The notes under the pieces were generated by a model, which was not told the origin of the DNA, searched no databases, and was given only the letters and a program-made list of their open reading frames with translations. From a virus, in IMG/VR virus record IMGVR_UViG_3300017917_001342, positions 183,669-247,668 of that record: a DNA stretch of 64,000 nucleotides; one strand, written 5' to 3'. This document shows, in pieces, positions 36,507 through 44,114 of this stretch (position 1 is its first letter; each line of letters opens with the position of its first letter). The position numbers and the translations under genes are program-made.

Positions 36507-37769
36507 ATGAAGATTACAGAGTTATCAGAGGCTGTAGAATTACCGCCAGATGTTATAGAACAACTTAACGGTTTATTAATTAAACCATTGCGTGATACTC
36601 TGATAAGACGTATGGCATATCCAAATCTCTATTACATAATTGATACATTTGAAGATATGCTTGCTGATAAAAAATATGCCAAGTCGCCGCGTCGTAAACA
36701 GGCAATTGCGTTGCTATTTCCATATGTTTTGCAAGCATTAGATGAGATTATCAAAAATGCCAAAGCAGACGGTAGCTATTATCCTTTCACTAGAATAGTC
36801 AAGCTACTGAGATACAGCATAGACAACGAAGCTGTTGCAGAAGTTTTAGAAAACAACAAAGGCAAACTCTTACAGATATTAAAAGCCTTTATTGACAAAA
36901 CTCACAAATCTGCACATAACGTTGGACGAAATGCCGACGAGAGTGCAATTGTAGATATTGTCAATGCTCTTGATCATGCAGGCATTGATTGGATAGAACT
37001 CAAAGACCTATATAAACAACATTTCTATAATCGCTATAGCGGCTGGTTAAGTCAATCGCAAGACAAATGGGGTACAAATACTGTATTCAATGTGTTAAAC
37101 GACATGAGTAGGCACAAACTCACTATAGATGATCTCAACGAAGAACTAGCGAACCGTTTACAGTCTATGAAATCAACAATATTAAACAGATCACTGTTTA
37201 ATTTTAGACATGATTCTGTGCGATACGGTTTGGTAGAAATGGGAGACTACTATAAAAAACTGCGACGTCTTGGGTTCGATTGGCCTGAATTACAAATATC
37301 TAGCTTAGATCAATTCAAAACACCTATCATGCGTGAGTTACTGACACTGTTTAAAGAACAAAACGTAGGCCGCGCAGCAAAAATAGTAGCAGAATTAAAG
37401 CAGGCAACAGATTGGCCAGAACTAGCTGCTATGGAACGATCACTAGGTGCTAAACAACTTGATGAAGAACTGCACCCTGCACGTATCAAAGCAGTTGATG
37501 AATCTCTGCGCAACGGTGATTATATAGGTGCTGCACATTATATGGGTGTGTACGGTGTCAACATAGATGAGTTCGACAAGCGTGTTCGTGAACGATTTGA
37601 AGAAATGAAACCAGAAATCATTCGTGAAATGCTACAGCTTGTCAAAAACATTTCGCTCGATCGTGGTTATCGAATAATGGACAATGTTCGTAAAGCTGGA
37701 CTAGGTTGGCCAGAGATTGATATCATATTCAAAAGTCTAGACAAGTCCTACACTGAACGATACCGTTAA
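36507..37769 (+). CDS. WPEL-repeat polyprotein
   Basis: 420 residues. The tag MKITELSE|A and the following PPDVIEQLNG mark it as a paralogue of the protein from 27163. Units end IDWIELKDL, FDWPELQIS, TDWPELAAM and LGWPEIDII. A cut is predicted after E320 (LDE|E), 16 residues past the third Trp region. It starts three bases after the previous stop and is the last member of the array. Confidence 0.85.
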   Translation: MKITELSEAVELPPDVIEQLNGLLIKPLRDTLIRRMAYPNLYYIIDTFEDMLADKKYAKSPRRKQAIALLFPYVLQALDEIIKNAKADGSYYPFTRIVKLLRYSIDNEAVAEVLENNKGKLLQILKAFIDKTHKSAHNVGRNADESAIVDIVNALDHAGIDWIELKDLYKQHFYNRYSGWLSQSQDKWGTNTVFNVLNDMSRHKLTIDDLNEELANRLQSMKSTILNRSLFNFRHDSVRYGLVEMGDYYKKLRRLGFDWPELQISSLDQFKTPIMRELLTLFKEQNVGRAAKIVAELKQATDWPELAAMERSLGAKQLDEELHPARIKAVDESLRNGDYIGAAHYMGVYGVNIDEFDKRVRERFEEMKPEIIREMLQLVKNISLDRGYRIMDNVRKAGLGWPEIDIIFKSLDKSYTERYR

Positions 37770-37772
37770 ATA
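37767..37772 (+). promoter_or_regulatory. T4-type late promoter candidate, leaderless arrangement
   Basis: TAAATA in CCGTTAAATATAGT, overlapping the stop of the previous gene (37767-37769) and four bases before the ATG at 37777. No ribosome site is possible in this space. Confidence 0.55.
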
Positions 37773-37776
37773 TAGT

Positions 37777-38355
37777 ATGTTTAACGAATCAGCGCCTCTT
37801 ACAGCAGATGGCAGTTTTGCCAAAAGTCTAAGCTACAGCAAACTCTGGATGTGTCTAGAGTTAAAACGTCTTATGGAAGAATTGAACATCAAAAAATTCA
37901 ACGCTGTATACAGTTTAGGCAGTTGGTATGGCAATATGGGTATATTCATGTTGCTTACCTACGTACCGTTTAAAGTATTGGTTAATGTAGATATTGACCC
38001 AGAACCATTAGCAGCAAGTCAAACAGTTCTTAAAAAACTGTCACCTAATAAAAAAATCATAGGCCTCTGCAAAGATGCCAACAACATAAAATATGTTGCA
38101 GCACAGCCAAGTTTAGTAATCAATACCAGTACTAATAATATGAAAAACTCTGGTTGGTTGGATCATATACCAACTGGCACTGTGGTTGCTATACAGGGTA
38201 GAAACAACGAACCCAAAAACAAACTCAATACTTGCAACTCGCTAGATGAGTTTGATGCACAATATCCACTGAGAGATGTACAGTTTTTAGGCAGCATAAA
38301 GCTAGCTGATCCGGGCGACAAATACCAACGTTGGATGAAGATAGGTATAAAGTAA
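37777..38355 (+). CDS. Class I methyltransferase-like protein
   Basis: 192 residues. AVYSLGSWYGNMGIFML is a Rossmann first strand with a glycine turn, and KVLVNVDIDPEPL gives the acidic end of strand 2 that binds the SAM ribose. It continues with a plausible strand 4 (PSLVINTSTNNM) and ends without an obvious catalytic NPPY motif, so the substrate is open. The gene is widespread in T4-like marine phages as far as I recall, but that is memory, not evidence here. The stop touches the ATG of the next gene. Confidence 0.65.
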   Translation: MFNESAPLTADGSFAKSLSYSKLWMCLELKRLMEELNIKKFNAVYSLGSWYGNMGIFMLLTYVPFKVLVNVDIDPEPLAASQTVLKKLSPNKKIIGLCKDANNIKYVAAQPSLVINTSTNNMKNSGWLDHIPTGTVVAIQGRNNEPKNKLNTCNSLDEFDAQYPLRDVQFLGSIKLADPGDKYQRWMKIGIK

Positions 38356-39402
38356 ATGGCAACAGTTATAGGCGCAGGACAACGTTACGACAGAATCATT
38401 GGTGTAGGTGGTGTAACTGTAAGCACAGACGGTTATTTGTGGAGCAGTCAGAGTGAAATTACACAGCCGTTCCCACCGAGAATGCGTGCGCAGGGTATTG
38501 CAGTAAACGGCAGCAGCAATGTCTGGGTTGCAATAAGCGACAACGGGTTTGCATCTACTAGCTACGATCTTTCAACCTGGACCGCTGCACGACTGTTAGA
38601 TGCTGACTTTACTGCACAGGGTATCAGTTGGAGCATAAACGGCAGTGGTGCTAGACCTATATTCTGTGTGGCAGGCAGTAGAAAATACAACAACGGCAAT
38701 GTATTGCCAAATGAATATGAAGACAATACACAGATTGCACAAATATTAATCAACGAGTCTGGCAGTCCCTATACCTGGGATCAGGCATTTACACACCCTG
38801 ACAACAACAGTTACTTTTTCAATGTGAAATATTTTACAGGTATACTGGTTAACGGTATACCAACTAATGTATGGATTGCAGTGGGTTCAGCAAATGGCCA
38901 ACCGGATATCTGGTACACTAATGACGTTACATGGATAGGCGGTGGATCAGTCCCTGACAACAACACATGGCAGCGTGTAAGTATACCTGAGGTGTTTGCT
39001 AATAGACCTTTATATGATGTTGCAGAATATCAAGGTACACTATACTTTAGTGGCCGAGGTGTGATACTCAATACCAACGACCTTGGTAACCCAACTTGGG
39101 ATTCTAGCAATTTCTTTACAACCGCACGTTCTACACCAAATTATCGTAACATTGCTATTAACCCTGCCGGACACATAGTTGTGGTTAGCAGCGGTGACAT
39201 TCGTTACAGTACAGACAGAGTTGGTTGGACTAGTTACGAATATGAAGGTTATTTTTTCCAAAGTGTTTGCTGGTTCCAAGATCATTGGATAGTCGGCAGT
39301 TACAGTACACTGACTGAATACACTTATTTTACTAGTACCAATACCAGTACCTGGGTACCACGCAATAATCTAGTTCAAATTTACGGCTTCTGTAGTTATT
39401 GA
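38356..39402 (+). CDS. Beta-propeller-like protein with Asp-box-type repeats
   Basis: 348 residues, all beta by composition. Six or seven blades each carry an S/T-x-(D/N)-x-x-x-W strand: STDGYLWSS, STSYDLSTWT, YTNDVTW, NTNDLGNPTWD, STDRVGWTS, TSTNTSTWV. Such blades bind sugars in sialidase-like and phage tail proteins. It has no signal peptide. It is probably a virion surface or host-recognition component; the lack of a tag argues against head packaging. Confidence 0.7.
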   Translation: MATVIGAGQRYDRIIGVGGVTVSTDGYLWSSQSEITQPFPPRMRAQGIAVNGSSNVWVAISDNGFASTSYDLSTWTAARLLDADFTAQGISWSINGSGARPIFCVAGSRKYNNGNVLPNEYEDNTQIAQILINESGSPYTWDQAFTHPDNNSYFFNVKYFTGILVNGIPTNVWIAVGSANGQPDIWYTNDVTWIGGGSVPDNNTWQRVSIPEVFANRPLYDVAEYQGTLYFSGRGVILNTNDLGNPTWDSSNFFTTARSTPNYRNIAINPAGHIVVVSSGDIRYSTDRVGWTSYEYEGYFFQSVCWFQDHWIVGSYSTLTEYTYFTSTNTSTWVPRNNLVQIYGFCSY

Positions 39403-39427
39403 CACACAGTTGACCACCGATTACACT
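39399..39427 (+). promoter_or_regulatory. Possible sigma-70-like promoter
   Basis: TTGACA at 39399-39404 and TACACT at 39422-39427, 17-base spacer. Weak -10; a better TATAGT (39427-39432) is too far downstream. AAAGGAG precedes the ATG at 39460. Confidence 0.4.
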
Positions 39428-39459
39428 ATAGTATCGCAAATGTGTAAAAGGAGCATACT

Positions 39460-39732
39460 ATGAGTATTGGAAGCTTGAGCGAAGCAGATCGACTAAAGAT
39501 CAAAGAACTAATTGACCAGGGTGTGTCTGTAACTCGAGACATCGAAACTCTCAAAGATGGTCTTAAAGAAACGGTCGATGCAATTGCAACAGAACTTGAA
39601 ATTAAAAAAGCAGTTCTTACTAAGGCAATTCGTGTAGCATATAAGATGGCAGAAAATCGCGACGAACTTGCAGAAGGTCGAGAAATTTTTGACGAAATTG
39701 AAGAACTGCTAGATATTGCTAAGAAAAAGTAA
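39460..39732 (+). CDS. dsbA: DsbA-like small dsDNA-binding protein
   Basis: 90 residues, all helical, acidic and lysine-rich (SEADRLKIKELIDQG, KAVLTKAIRVAYKM, IFDEIEELLDIAKKK). Length, helix pattern and the 'LxKAIRVAYK..ENRDEL...REIFDEIEEL' arrangement resemble T4 DsbA, a late protein reported to bind double-stranded DNA at late promoters. It lies just upstream of the DNA polymerase with a strong terminator after it. The similarity is moderate. Confidence 0.6.
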   Translation: MSIGSLSEADRLKIKELIDQGVSVTRDIETLKDGLKETVDAIATELEIKKAVLTKAIRVAYKMAENRDELAEGREIFDEIEELLDIAKKK

Positions 39733-39753
39733 CTGTAGATTATATCTATTACC

Positions 39754-39788
39754 AAGCGAGCAAGTAACTTTGCTCGCTTATTTTATTT
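39754..39788 (+). terminator. Rho-independent terminator
   Basis: Perfect ten-base arms AAGCGAGCAA (39754-39763) and TTGCTCGCTT (39770-39779), then ATTTTATTT. Confidence 0.85.
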
Positions 39789-39799
39789 CAGCATTGCCA

Positions 39800-39828
39800 T
39801 TGTTTAACGAGTATTTGCTTGGTACAAT
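39800..39828 (+). promoter_or_regulatory. Sigma-70-like promoter for DNA polymerase
   Basis: TTGTTT at 39800-39805, 17-base spacer ending TGG, TACAAT at 39823-39828 (extended -10). AAAGGAGAG precedes the ATG at 39875. Confidence 0.6.
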
Positions 39829-39874
39829 TAAATTTAAGTAAGGTTAGCCGGCCACAAGCGGTAAAGGAGAGTAA

Positions 39875-42643
39875 ATGAGTTACGTTGATGCAATCATTGA
39901 CAAAGAAAAGAATACTATTTTTGTTGCAGAACGTGCGCCAGACGGGCGTAGAATACTAACAGAACACCCGACAAAATATGTAGTGTATTGGCCAAGTGAT
40001 CGAGGACAATGGACCAGTATACACGGTGTTAAATTAACACGCTTTCAAACAAATAAAAGCAAAGATTTCCAAAGAGAACTTGGTGTAATACCAAAAGCCA
40101 AACAGCACGAAAGCGATATTAATCCAATCTTTCGCTGTTTATACGACAACTACAGAGATGCGCCAAGTCCAGACCTACATGTTGGACTGTTCGACATTGA
40201 AGTAGACTTTGATCCAGAACGTGGATTTTCTAGTCCAGATGATGCATTTGCACCAATCACAGCAATTTCAATCTGGCTAAACTGGATGGACCGTTGTTTT
40301 ACGCTGGCTATCAAACCGAAAACTATGAGTACAGAAGCTGCAAAGACAGTGTGTGATAGTTTTCCGGACACTATGCTATGCAACACAGAAAAAGAACTGC
40401 TAGACATATTTCTCACACTGATCGAAGACTGCGACATTCTAAGTGGTTGGAACTCAGAAGGCTTTGATATTCCCTATATCTATAACCGTGTAGTGCAGGT
40501 ATTAGGCAAAAGTGAAACTGCGAGAATGTGTCTTTGGGGCAAGTATCCAAAGAAGCGTGAATATGAAAGTTATGGTCGTCAAACTATCACCTATGATCTA
40601 GTAGGTCGTGTACACTTAGACTATCTACAACTTTATCGCAAACACACCTATCACGAAATGCACAGCTATAGACTTGATGCAATTGGTGAATATGAAGTAG
40701 GTGAACGTAAAACACAGTATGAAGGCACTCTTGATCAGCTCTACAACAATGACTTTAAAAAGTTCATTGAATACAACAGACAAGACGTTTTACTGCTAGC
40801 TAAAATTGATGCAAAGCTAAAGTTCATTGAACTGTCTAACAATCTTGCACATACCAACTGTGTGTTGCTGCAAACTACAATGGGCGCTGTGGCACTTATT
40901 GACCAAGCTATTGTCAATGCTGCTAGAGACTTAGAGTTAATTGTACCTAGTAGAGTTCGAGAAACTGAAGCTGAACGTGAAGAGCGTTGGGCAGAAGAAA
41001 CTGAGATGGGCGGCTCTGTGGTTGGTGCATATGTTGCTGATCCAAAACCTGGTATGCACGATTGGATCGGCGGTGTTGACATCAACAGTCTGTATCCGTC
41101 AGTGATTCGTGCGCTAAACATGAGTCCAGAAACTATTCTTGGACATATACGTCCAGACGTTACTGATGCATTTGTACTTAACAAAGTCAAAAACGAAAAG
41201 AAAACTTTTGCAGACGCATGGAACGGTGTATTCGGTACACTGGAATATCAAGAAGTAATGGAACAGTCTGCTAAGGTTATCACGGTTGATTTCGAAGATG
41301 GTACTAGTGCGCAGGTAACTGCTAAAGAAGTCTATAATCTAGTTTGGAACAGCGGTAAGAAACTAACACTCAGCGCAAACGGTACTATATTTGACTATAG
41401 CAAACCTGGACTTATTCCGGGCGTGTTGTCTCGCTGGTACAGAGAACGTAAAGAACTACAGGCTGAATATAAAAAGTGGGCAAAGCTTGCAGATGAAGCT
41501 ACAGATCCTGATCAAAAATCAGAGTGCAAAAAGAAAGCTGAGTTTTATGATCAACGCCAATTGATCAAGAAGATTTTGCTTAACAGTTTGTATGGCGCTA
41601 TCGGTAACCCAGGCAGTCGCTGGTATGATCCAAGAGTTGCACAGAGTACTACACTTAGCGGTCGCTGTGTTGTTAAACACATGAGCAGTAAGATTAATGA
41701 AATTATCACTGGTGAATACAATCACGTTGGTAAAGCAATTATCTATGGTGACACTGACTCTGCATACTTTACAGCGTTTACAACTATGCGTGATAATCCA
41801 GAGTTTGCGGACTATGACTGGAGTAAAGACAATGTAATTGATCTCTATGATAAAATTGCAGACATTACCAACGCTAGTTTCCCAGAGTTTATGTATAGAG
41901 CATTTGGGTGCCCAGATGAAAACGGTAAGATCATTCGCGCAGCACGAGAACTCTGTGCAGCAAAAGGTCTGTTTATTACCAAGAAACGCTATGCTGTTTT
42001 AATCTATGACAAAGAAGGCAAGCGTAAAGATCAGAATGGTAAACCCGGCGAGATCAAAGCAATGGGTCTTGATCTTAAACGCAGTGATACTCCAAAAACT
42101 GTGCAAGACTTTTTGCAAAGCATACTGATATCTGTGCTTACAGGTGTTAAGAAAGAATCTGTGCTGCAACAGATTATGGACTTCCGCAAAGAATTCCGTA
42201 GCTGGCCGGGTTGGGAAAAAGGTTCACCTAAGCGTGCAAACAACATCACACACCACGCTCGCAATCAAGAGATTATGGAAAAGGTCAACTTCAACAAAGT
42301 TGGTAGTGACAGCAAGCGTGCAATGGTACCAGGGCATGTGCTTGCAAGTCTTAACTGGAACAAACTCAAGCGAATCTACAATGACAACTACAGTATGCCA
42401 ATTCAAGATGGACAGAAGGTTATTGTATGTAAACTAAAACCAAATCCCAGTGGTATGACCAGTGTGGCATATCCAACAGATGAACTTAAACTACCACAAT
42501 GGTTTAAAGATTTACCGTTTGATCATGATGCAATGGAAGAAGCACTGATTGATAAGAAGCTTGATAACCTGCTTGGTGTGTTAAAGTGGAACGTAAATGA
42601 CAACAAGGCCAATACCAGCTTTGATGATCTGTTTAGTTTTTAA
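39875..42643 (+). CDS. 43: Family B DNA polymerase, T4 gp43-like
   Basis: 922 residues, close to the T4 enzyme. Exonuclease: ExoI FDIEVDFD with D107 and E109, ExoII SEGFDIPYIYNR, ExoIII YNRQDVLLL. Polymerase: motif A DINSLYPS from D402, motif B around N570 (KKILLNSLYG), motif C D626-T-D628-S (YGDTDSAY). It is therefore an intact proofreading replicase. No intein or split is seen. The sliding clamp follows after one small gene, so replication genes are clustered. Confidence 0.97.
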   Translation: MSYVDAIIDKEKNTIFVAERAPDGRRILTEHPTKYVVYWPSDRGQWTSIHGVKLTRFQTNKSKDFQRELGVIPKAKQHESDINPIFRCLYDNYRDAPSPDLHVGLFDIEVDFDPERGFSSPDDAFAPITAISIWLNWMDRCFTLAIKPKTMSTEAAKTVCDSFPDTMLCNTEKELLDIFLTLIEDCDILSGWNSEGFDIPYIYNRVVQVLGKSETARMCLWGKYPKKREYESYGRQTITYDLVGRVHLDYLQLYRKHTYHEMHSYRLDAIGEYEVGERKTQYEGTLDQLYNNDFKKFIEYNRQDVLLLAKIDAKLKFIELSNNLAHTNCVLLQTTMGAVALIDQAIVNAARDLELIVPSRVRETEAEREERWAEETEMGGSVVGAYVADPKPGMHDWIGGVDINSLYPSVIRALNMSPETILGHIRPDVTDAFVLNKVKNEKKTFADAWNGVFGTLEYQEVMEQSAKVITVDFEDGTSAQVTAKEVYNLVWNSGKKLTLSANGTIFDYSKPGLIPGVLSRWYRERKELQAEYKKWAKLADEATDPDQKSECKKKAEFYDQRQLIKKILLNSLYGAIGNPGSRWYDPRVAQSTTLSGRCVVKHMSSKINEIITGEYNHVGKAIIYGDTDSAYFTAFTTMRDNPEFADYDWSKDNVIDLYDKIADITNASFPEFMYRAFGCPDENGKIIRAARELCAAKGLFITKKRYAVLIYDKEGKRKDQNGKPGEIKAMGLDLKRSDTPKTVQDFLQSILISVLTGVKKESVLQQIMDFRKEFRSWPGWEKGSPKRANNITHHARNQEIMEKVNFNKVGSDSKRAMVPGHVLASLNWNKLKRIYNDNYSMPIQDGQKVIVCKLKPNPSGMTSVAYPTDELKLPQWFKDLPFDHDAMEEALIDKKLDNLLGVLKWNVNDNKANTSFDDLFSF

Positions 42644-42647
42644 CACA

Positions 42648-42676
42648 TTGACAAATGGCCACAGTTAGACAATACT
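42648..42676 (+). promoter_or_regulatory. Possible sigma-70-like promoter before the clamp operon
   Basis: TTGACA at 42648-42653 with AATACT 17 bases later; the -10 is poor. GAGGA precedes the ATG at 42693. Confidence 0.4.
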
Positions 42677-42692
42677 TTTATATGAGGATACT

Positions 42693-42917
42693 ATGACAAA
42701 AACTACAGAAGACGACAGCGAAGGACTTGCATATTCACCGCAAGATCTCAAAACACTGTTTGAAGCATTTCAGATTGCACCAAGTTGGCTAAGCAAGCGT
42801 TTTATTATGAAAGAGCTTTGCGGATGGAATGACGCAGCAATCGAACAAAACGTTAAACTAATGACAGAAGAACAGGCACAGCATGCCAAAGGCAATAAAA
42901 TAGGAGCATACAGATGA
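42693..42917 (+). CDS. Small protein upstream of the sliding clamp
   Basis: 74 residues: an acidic start, then two helices (SPQDLKTLFEAFQIAPSWLSKRFIMKELCGW). It may bind the polymerase or clamp, but nothing in it proves this. Its stop overlaps the clamp ATG (ATGA), so translation is coupled. Confidence 0.75.
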   Translation: MTKTTEDDSEGLAYSPQDLKTLFEAFQIAPSWLSKRFIMKELCGWNDAAIEQNVKLMTEEQAQHAKGNKIGAYR

Positions 42918-43651
42918 AGGACTATATTCAAGATTTAACTAAAAACGTAGTCAGCACGGGATTTTTTGATAAGATCAAAATCACTGCTGACAAAAAAGGT
43001 GTTGCTATCGAAGCACTGGAAAAAGACAAAGAAGTAGTGTTCAAAGGTTCTTTTGCTGATGCACTAGAAGGTGTTGAGGGCGAGTTCGGACTTAGCAATC
43101 TCAGCTTGCTGAGTCACATTGCAAACGACAGCGAATTCAACAGCAAAGACAGTAAACTAGAAGTGGTATATGATACCAAAAACGGTGAAAAGATTGCAGT
43201 TGAACTTACCTATGTTAACAAAAGTAAGAGCTACATCAACTATCGTTTTATGAGCAAGCAACTGATTCCAGATCAGCCAAAGTTCATGCAGCCACAATGG
43301 GATGTTGTAATTAAGCCAAGCAAGGCTCACGTACAGCAGTTTGCATGGGCTAGCAGCGGTCTTGGTGCGTATGAACAGTATTTTATTCCTAAGATTCAAA
43401 ATGGTGAACTCAAGTTCTTCATCGGTGAAGAAGATACTGCAAATCAACGTGGTGGGGTTGTATTTGCTACTGGACTAAGTGAAAAGTTTGAAGCACAGCA
43501 CAAGTGGAAGATTCAACACATTATGACTGTGCTTAAGCTTGCAGACAATGCCGATTGTGAAATGGCCTTTAGTAATAAGGGTGTGATTCAAATCACTCTT
43601 AACACTGGGCTTGGTAACTATCGTTTCATCTTCCCAGCAAAGGTGCGCTAA
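42914..43651 (+). CDS. 45: Sliding clamp, T4 gp45-like
   Basis: 245 residues, slightly longer than T4 gp45 (about 228). Two alpha-beta halves are visible: FGLSNLSLLSHIAND in the first matches the clamp helix pattern, and KPSKAHVQQFAWASS with FIGEEDTANQRGGVVFATG fills the second. The C-terminus (YRFIFPAKVR) lies where gp45 ends in its last strand. In T4 the clamp also activates late transcription with gp33 and gp55, which suits the TAAATA promoters in this window. Confidence 0.85.
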   Translation: MKDYIQDLTKNVVSTGFFDKIKITADKKGVAIEALEKDKEVVFKGSFADALEGVEGEFGLSNLSLLSHIANDSEFNSKDSKLEVVYDTKNGEKIAVELTYVNKSKSYINYRFMSKQLIPDQPKFMQPQWDVVIKPSKAHVQQFAWASSGLGAYEQYFIPKIQNGELKFFIGEEDTANQRGGVVFATGLSEKFEAQHKWKIQHIMTVLKLADNADCEMAFSNKGVIQITLNTGLGNYRFIFPAKVR

Positions 43652-44028
43652 TGCAGCATCCACATCACGCAGTTACTGAGTTTCATGAGGCGTTTGATCT
43701 TATGATTAACTCTACTCCGGTATTACCAGATCCTGCTACAAGAGATCTGCGTAGAAAACTGTTGGAAGAAGAATTTAACGAATATATCACAGCAGAAGCT
43801 GAAGATGATATCGTTGAAATTGCAGATGCACTTGCAGACTTGATCTACATTGCCTGCGGTACAGCAGTTGCCTACGGTATACCGCTTGATAAAGTGTTTG
43901 CAGAAGTGCATCGCAGCAATATGGCTAAACTGGTAGACGGTAAAGTTATACGTAGAGAAGATGGCAAAGTGTTGAAACCTGCAGGCTGGACACCGCCAGA
44001 CATAAAGTCTATACTAGACGCACATTAA
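43651..44028 (+). CDS. MazG-like all-alpha NTP pyrophosphohydrolase
   Basis: 125 residues. The metal site is clear: LLEEEFNEY (ExxE-type) and EIADALADLIYIACG (ExxD). The C-terminal SNMAKLVDGK...GKVLKPAGWTPPD is typical of the phage members that resemble phosphoribosyl-ATP pyrophosphohydrolase. It probably cleans up NTPs or alarmone-type nucleotides. It starts within the clamp stop (TAATG). Confidence 0.85.
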   Translation: MQHPHHAVTEFHEAFDLMINSTPVLPDPATRDLRRKLLEEEFNEYITAEAEDDIVEIADALADLIYIACGTAVAYGIPLDKVFAEVHRSNMAKLVDGKVIRREDGKVLKPAGWTPPDIKSILDAH

Positions 44029-44050
44029 CTGCTCCTTAAAATGTGCGAAA

Positions 44051-44085
44051 TTATGCCGTGTAAGTTTGATGCTTACACGGCATAA
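44051..44085 (+). terminator. Perfect 14-base inverted repeat, terminator or promoter-associated
   Basis: TTATGCCGTGTAAG (44051-44064) and its exact complement (44072-44085) with a 7-base loop. No T-run follows; instead the right arm ends inside the late-promoter core at 44083. Confidence 0.6.
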
Positions 44086-44088
44086 ATA
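44083..44088 (+). promoter_or_regulatory. T4-type late promoter candidate
   Basis: TAAATA in GGCATAAATATCTC, 26 bases before the ATG at 44115, with GAGG as ribosome site. Confidence 0.65.
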
Positions 44089-44114
44089 TCTCACGCATTA
44101 CTTGAGGTTACTTT

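Larger units (their letters stand above)
15697..37722 (+). repeat. Array of WPEL helical repeats spread over ten to eleven genes
   Basis: At least 35 copies of a protein repeat whose end reads '(L/M)G(I/V/L)(D/N)WPE(L/I/F/V)..(I/M)..S'. Trp codons lie near 15697, 16398, 21345, 21640, 21948, 22795, 26422, 26558, 26848, 26993, 27433, 27579, 27929, 28482, 28799, 29138, 29540, 29681, 29996, 30631, 30760, 31098, 31429, 31852, 32418, 33189, 33336, 33469, 33775, 35016, 35161, 36438, 37279, 37411 and 37706, with decayed forms (WPSL, WPPL, WKEL, WIEL, WADL). A helix of type 'IIK.LL..MK' precedes each by about 30 residues. Paired copies are 43-49 residues apart. The DNA is diverged, so this is an old protein-level repeat, not a recent duplication. 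Confidence 0.85.

Noticed and set aside
15697-37722. Possible CRISPR or recent tandem DNA repeat
   Set aside because: The repeats are conserved only at protein level; the DNA is diverged and spacing varies, with no direct-repeat/spacer structure.
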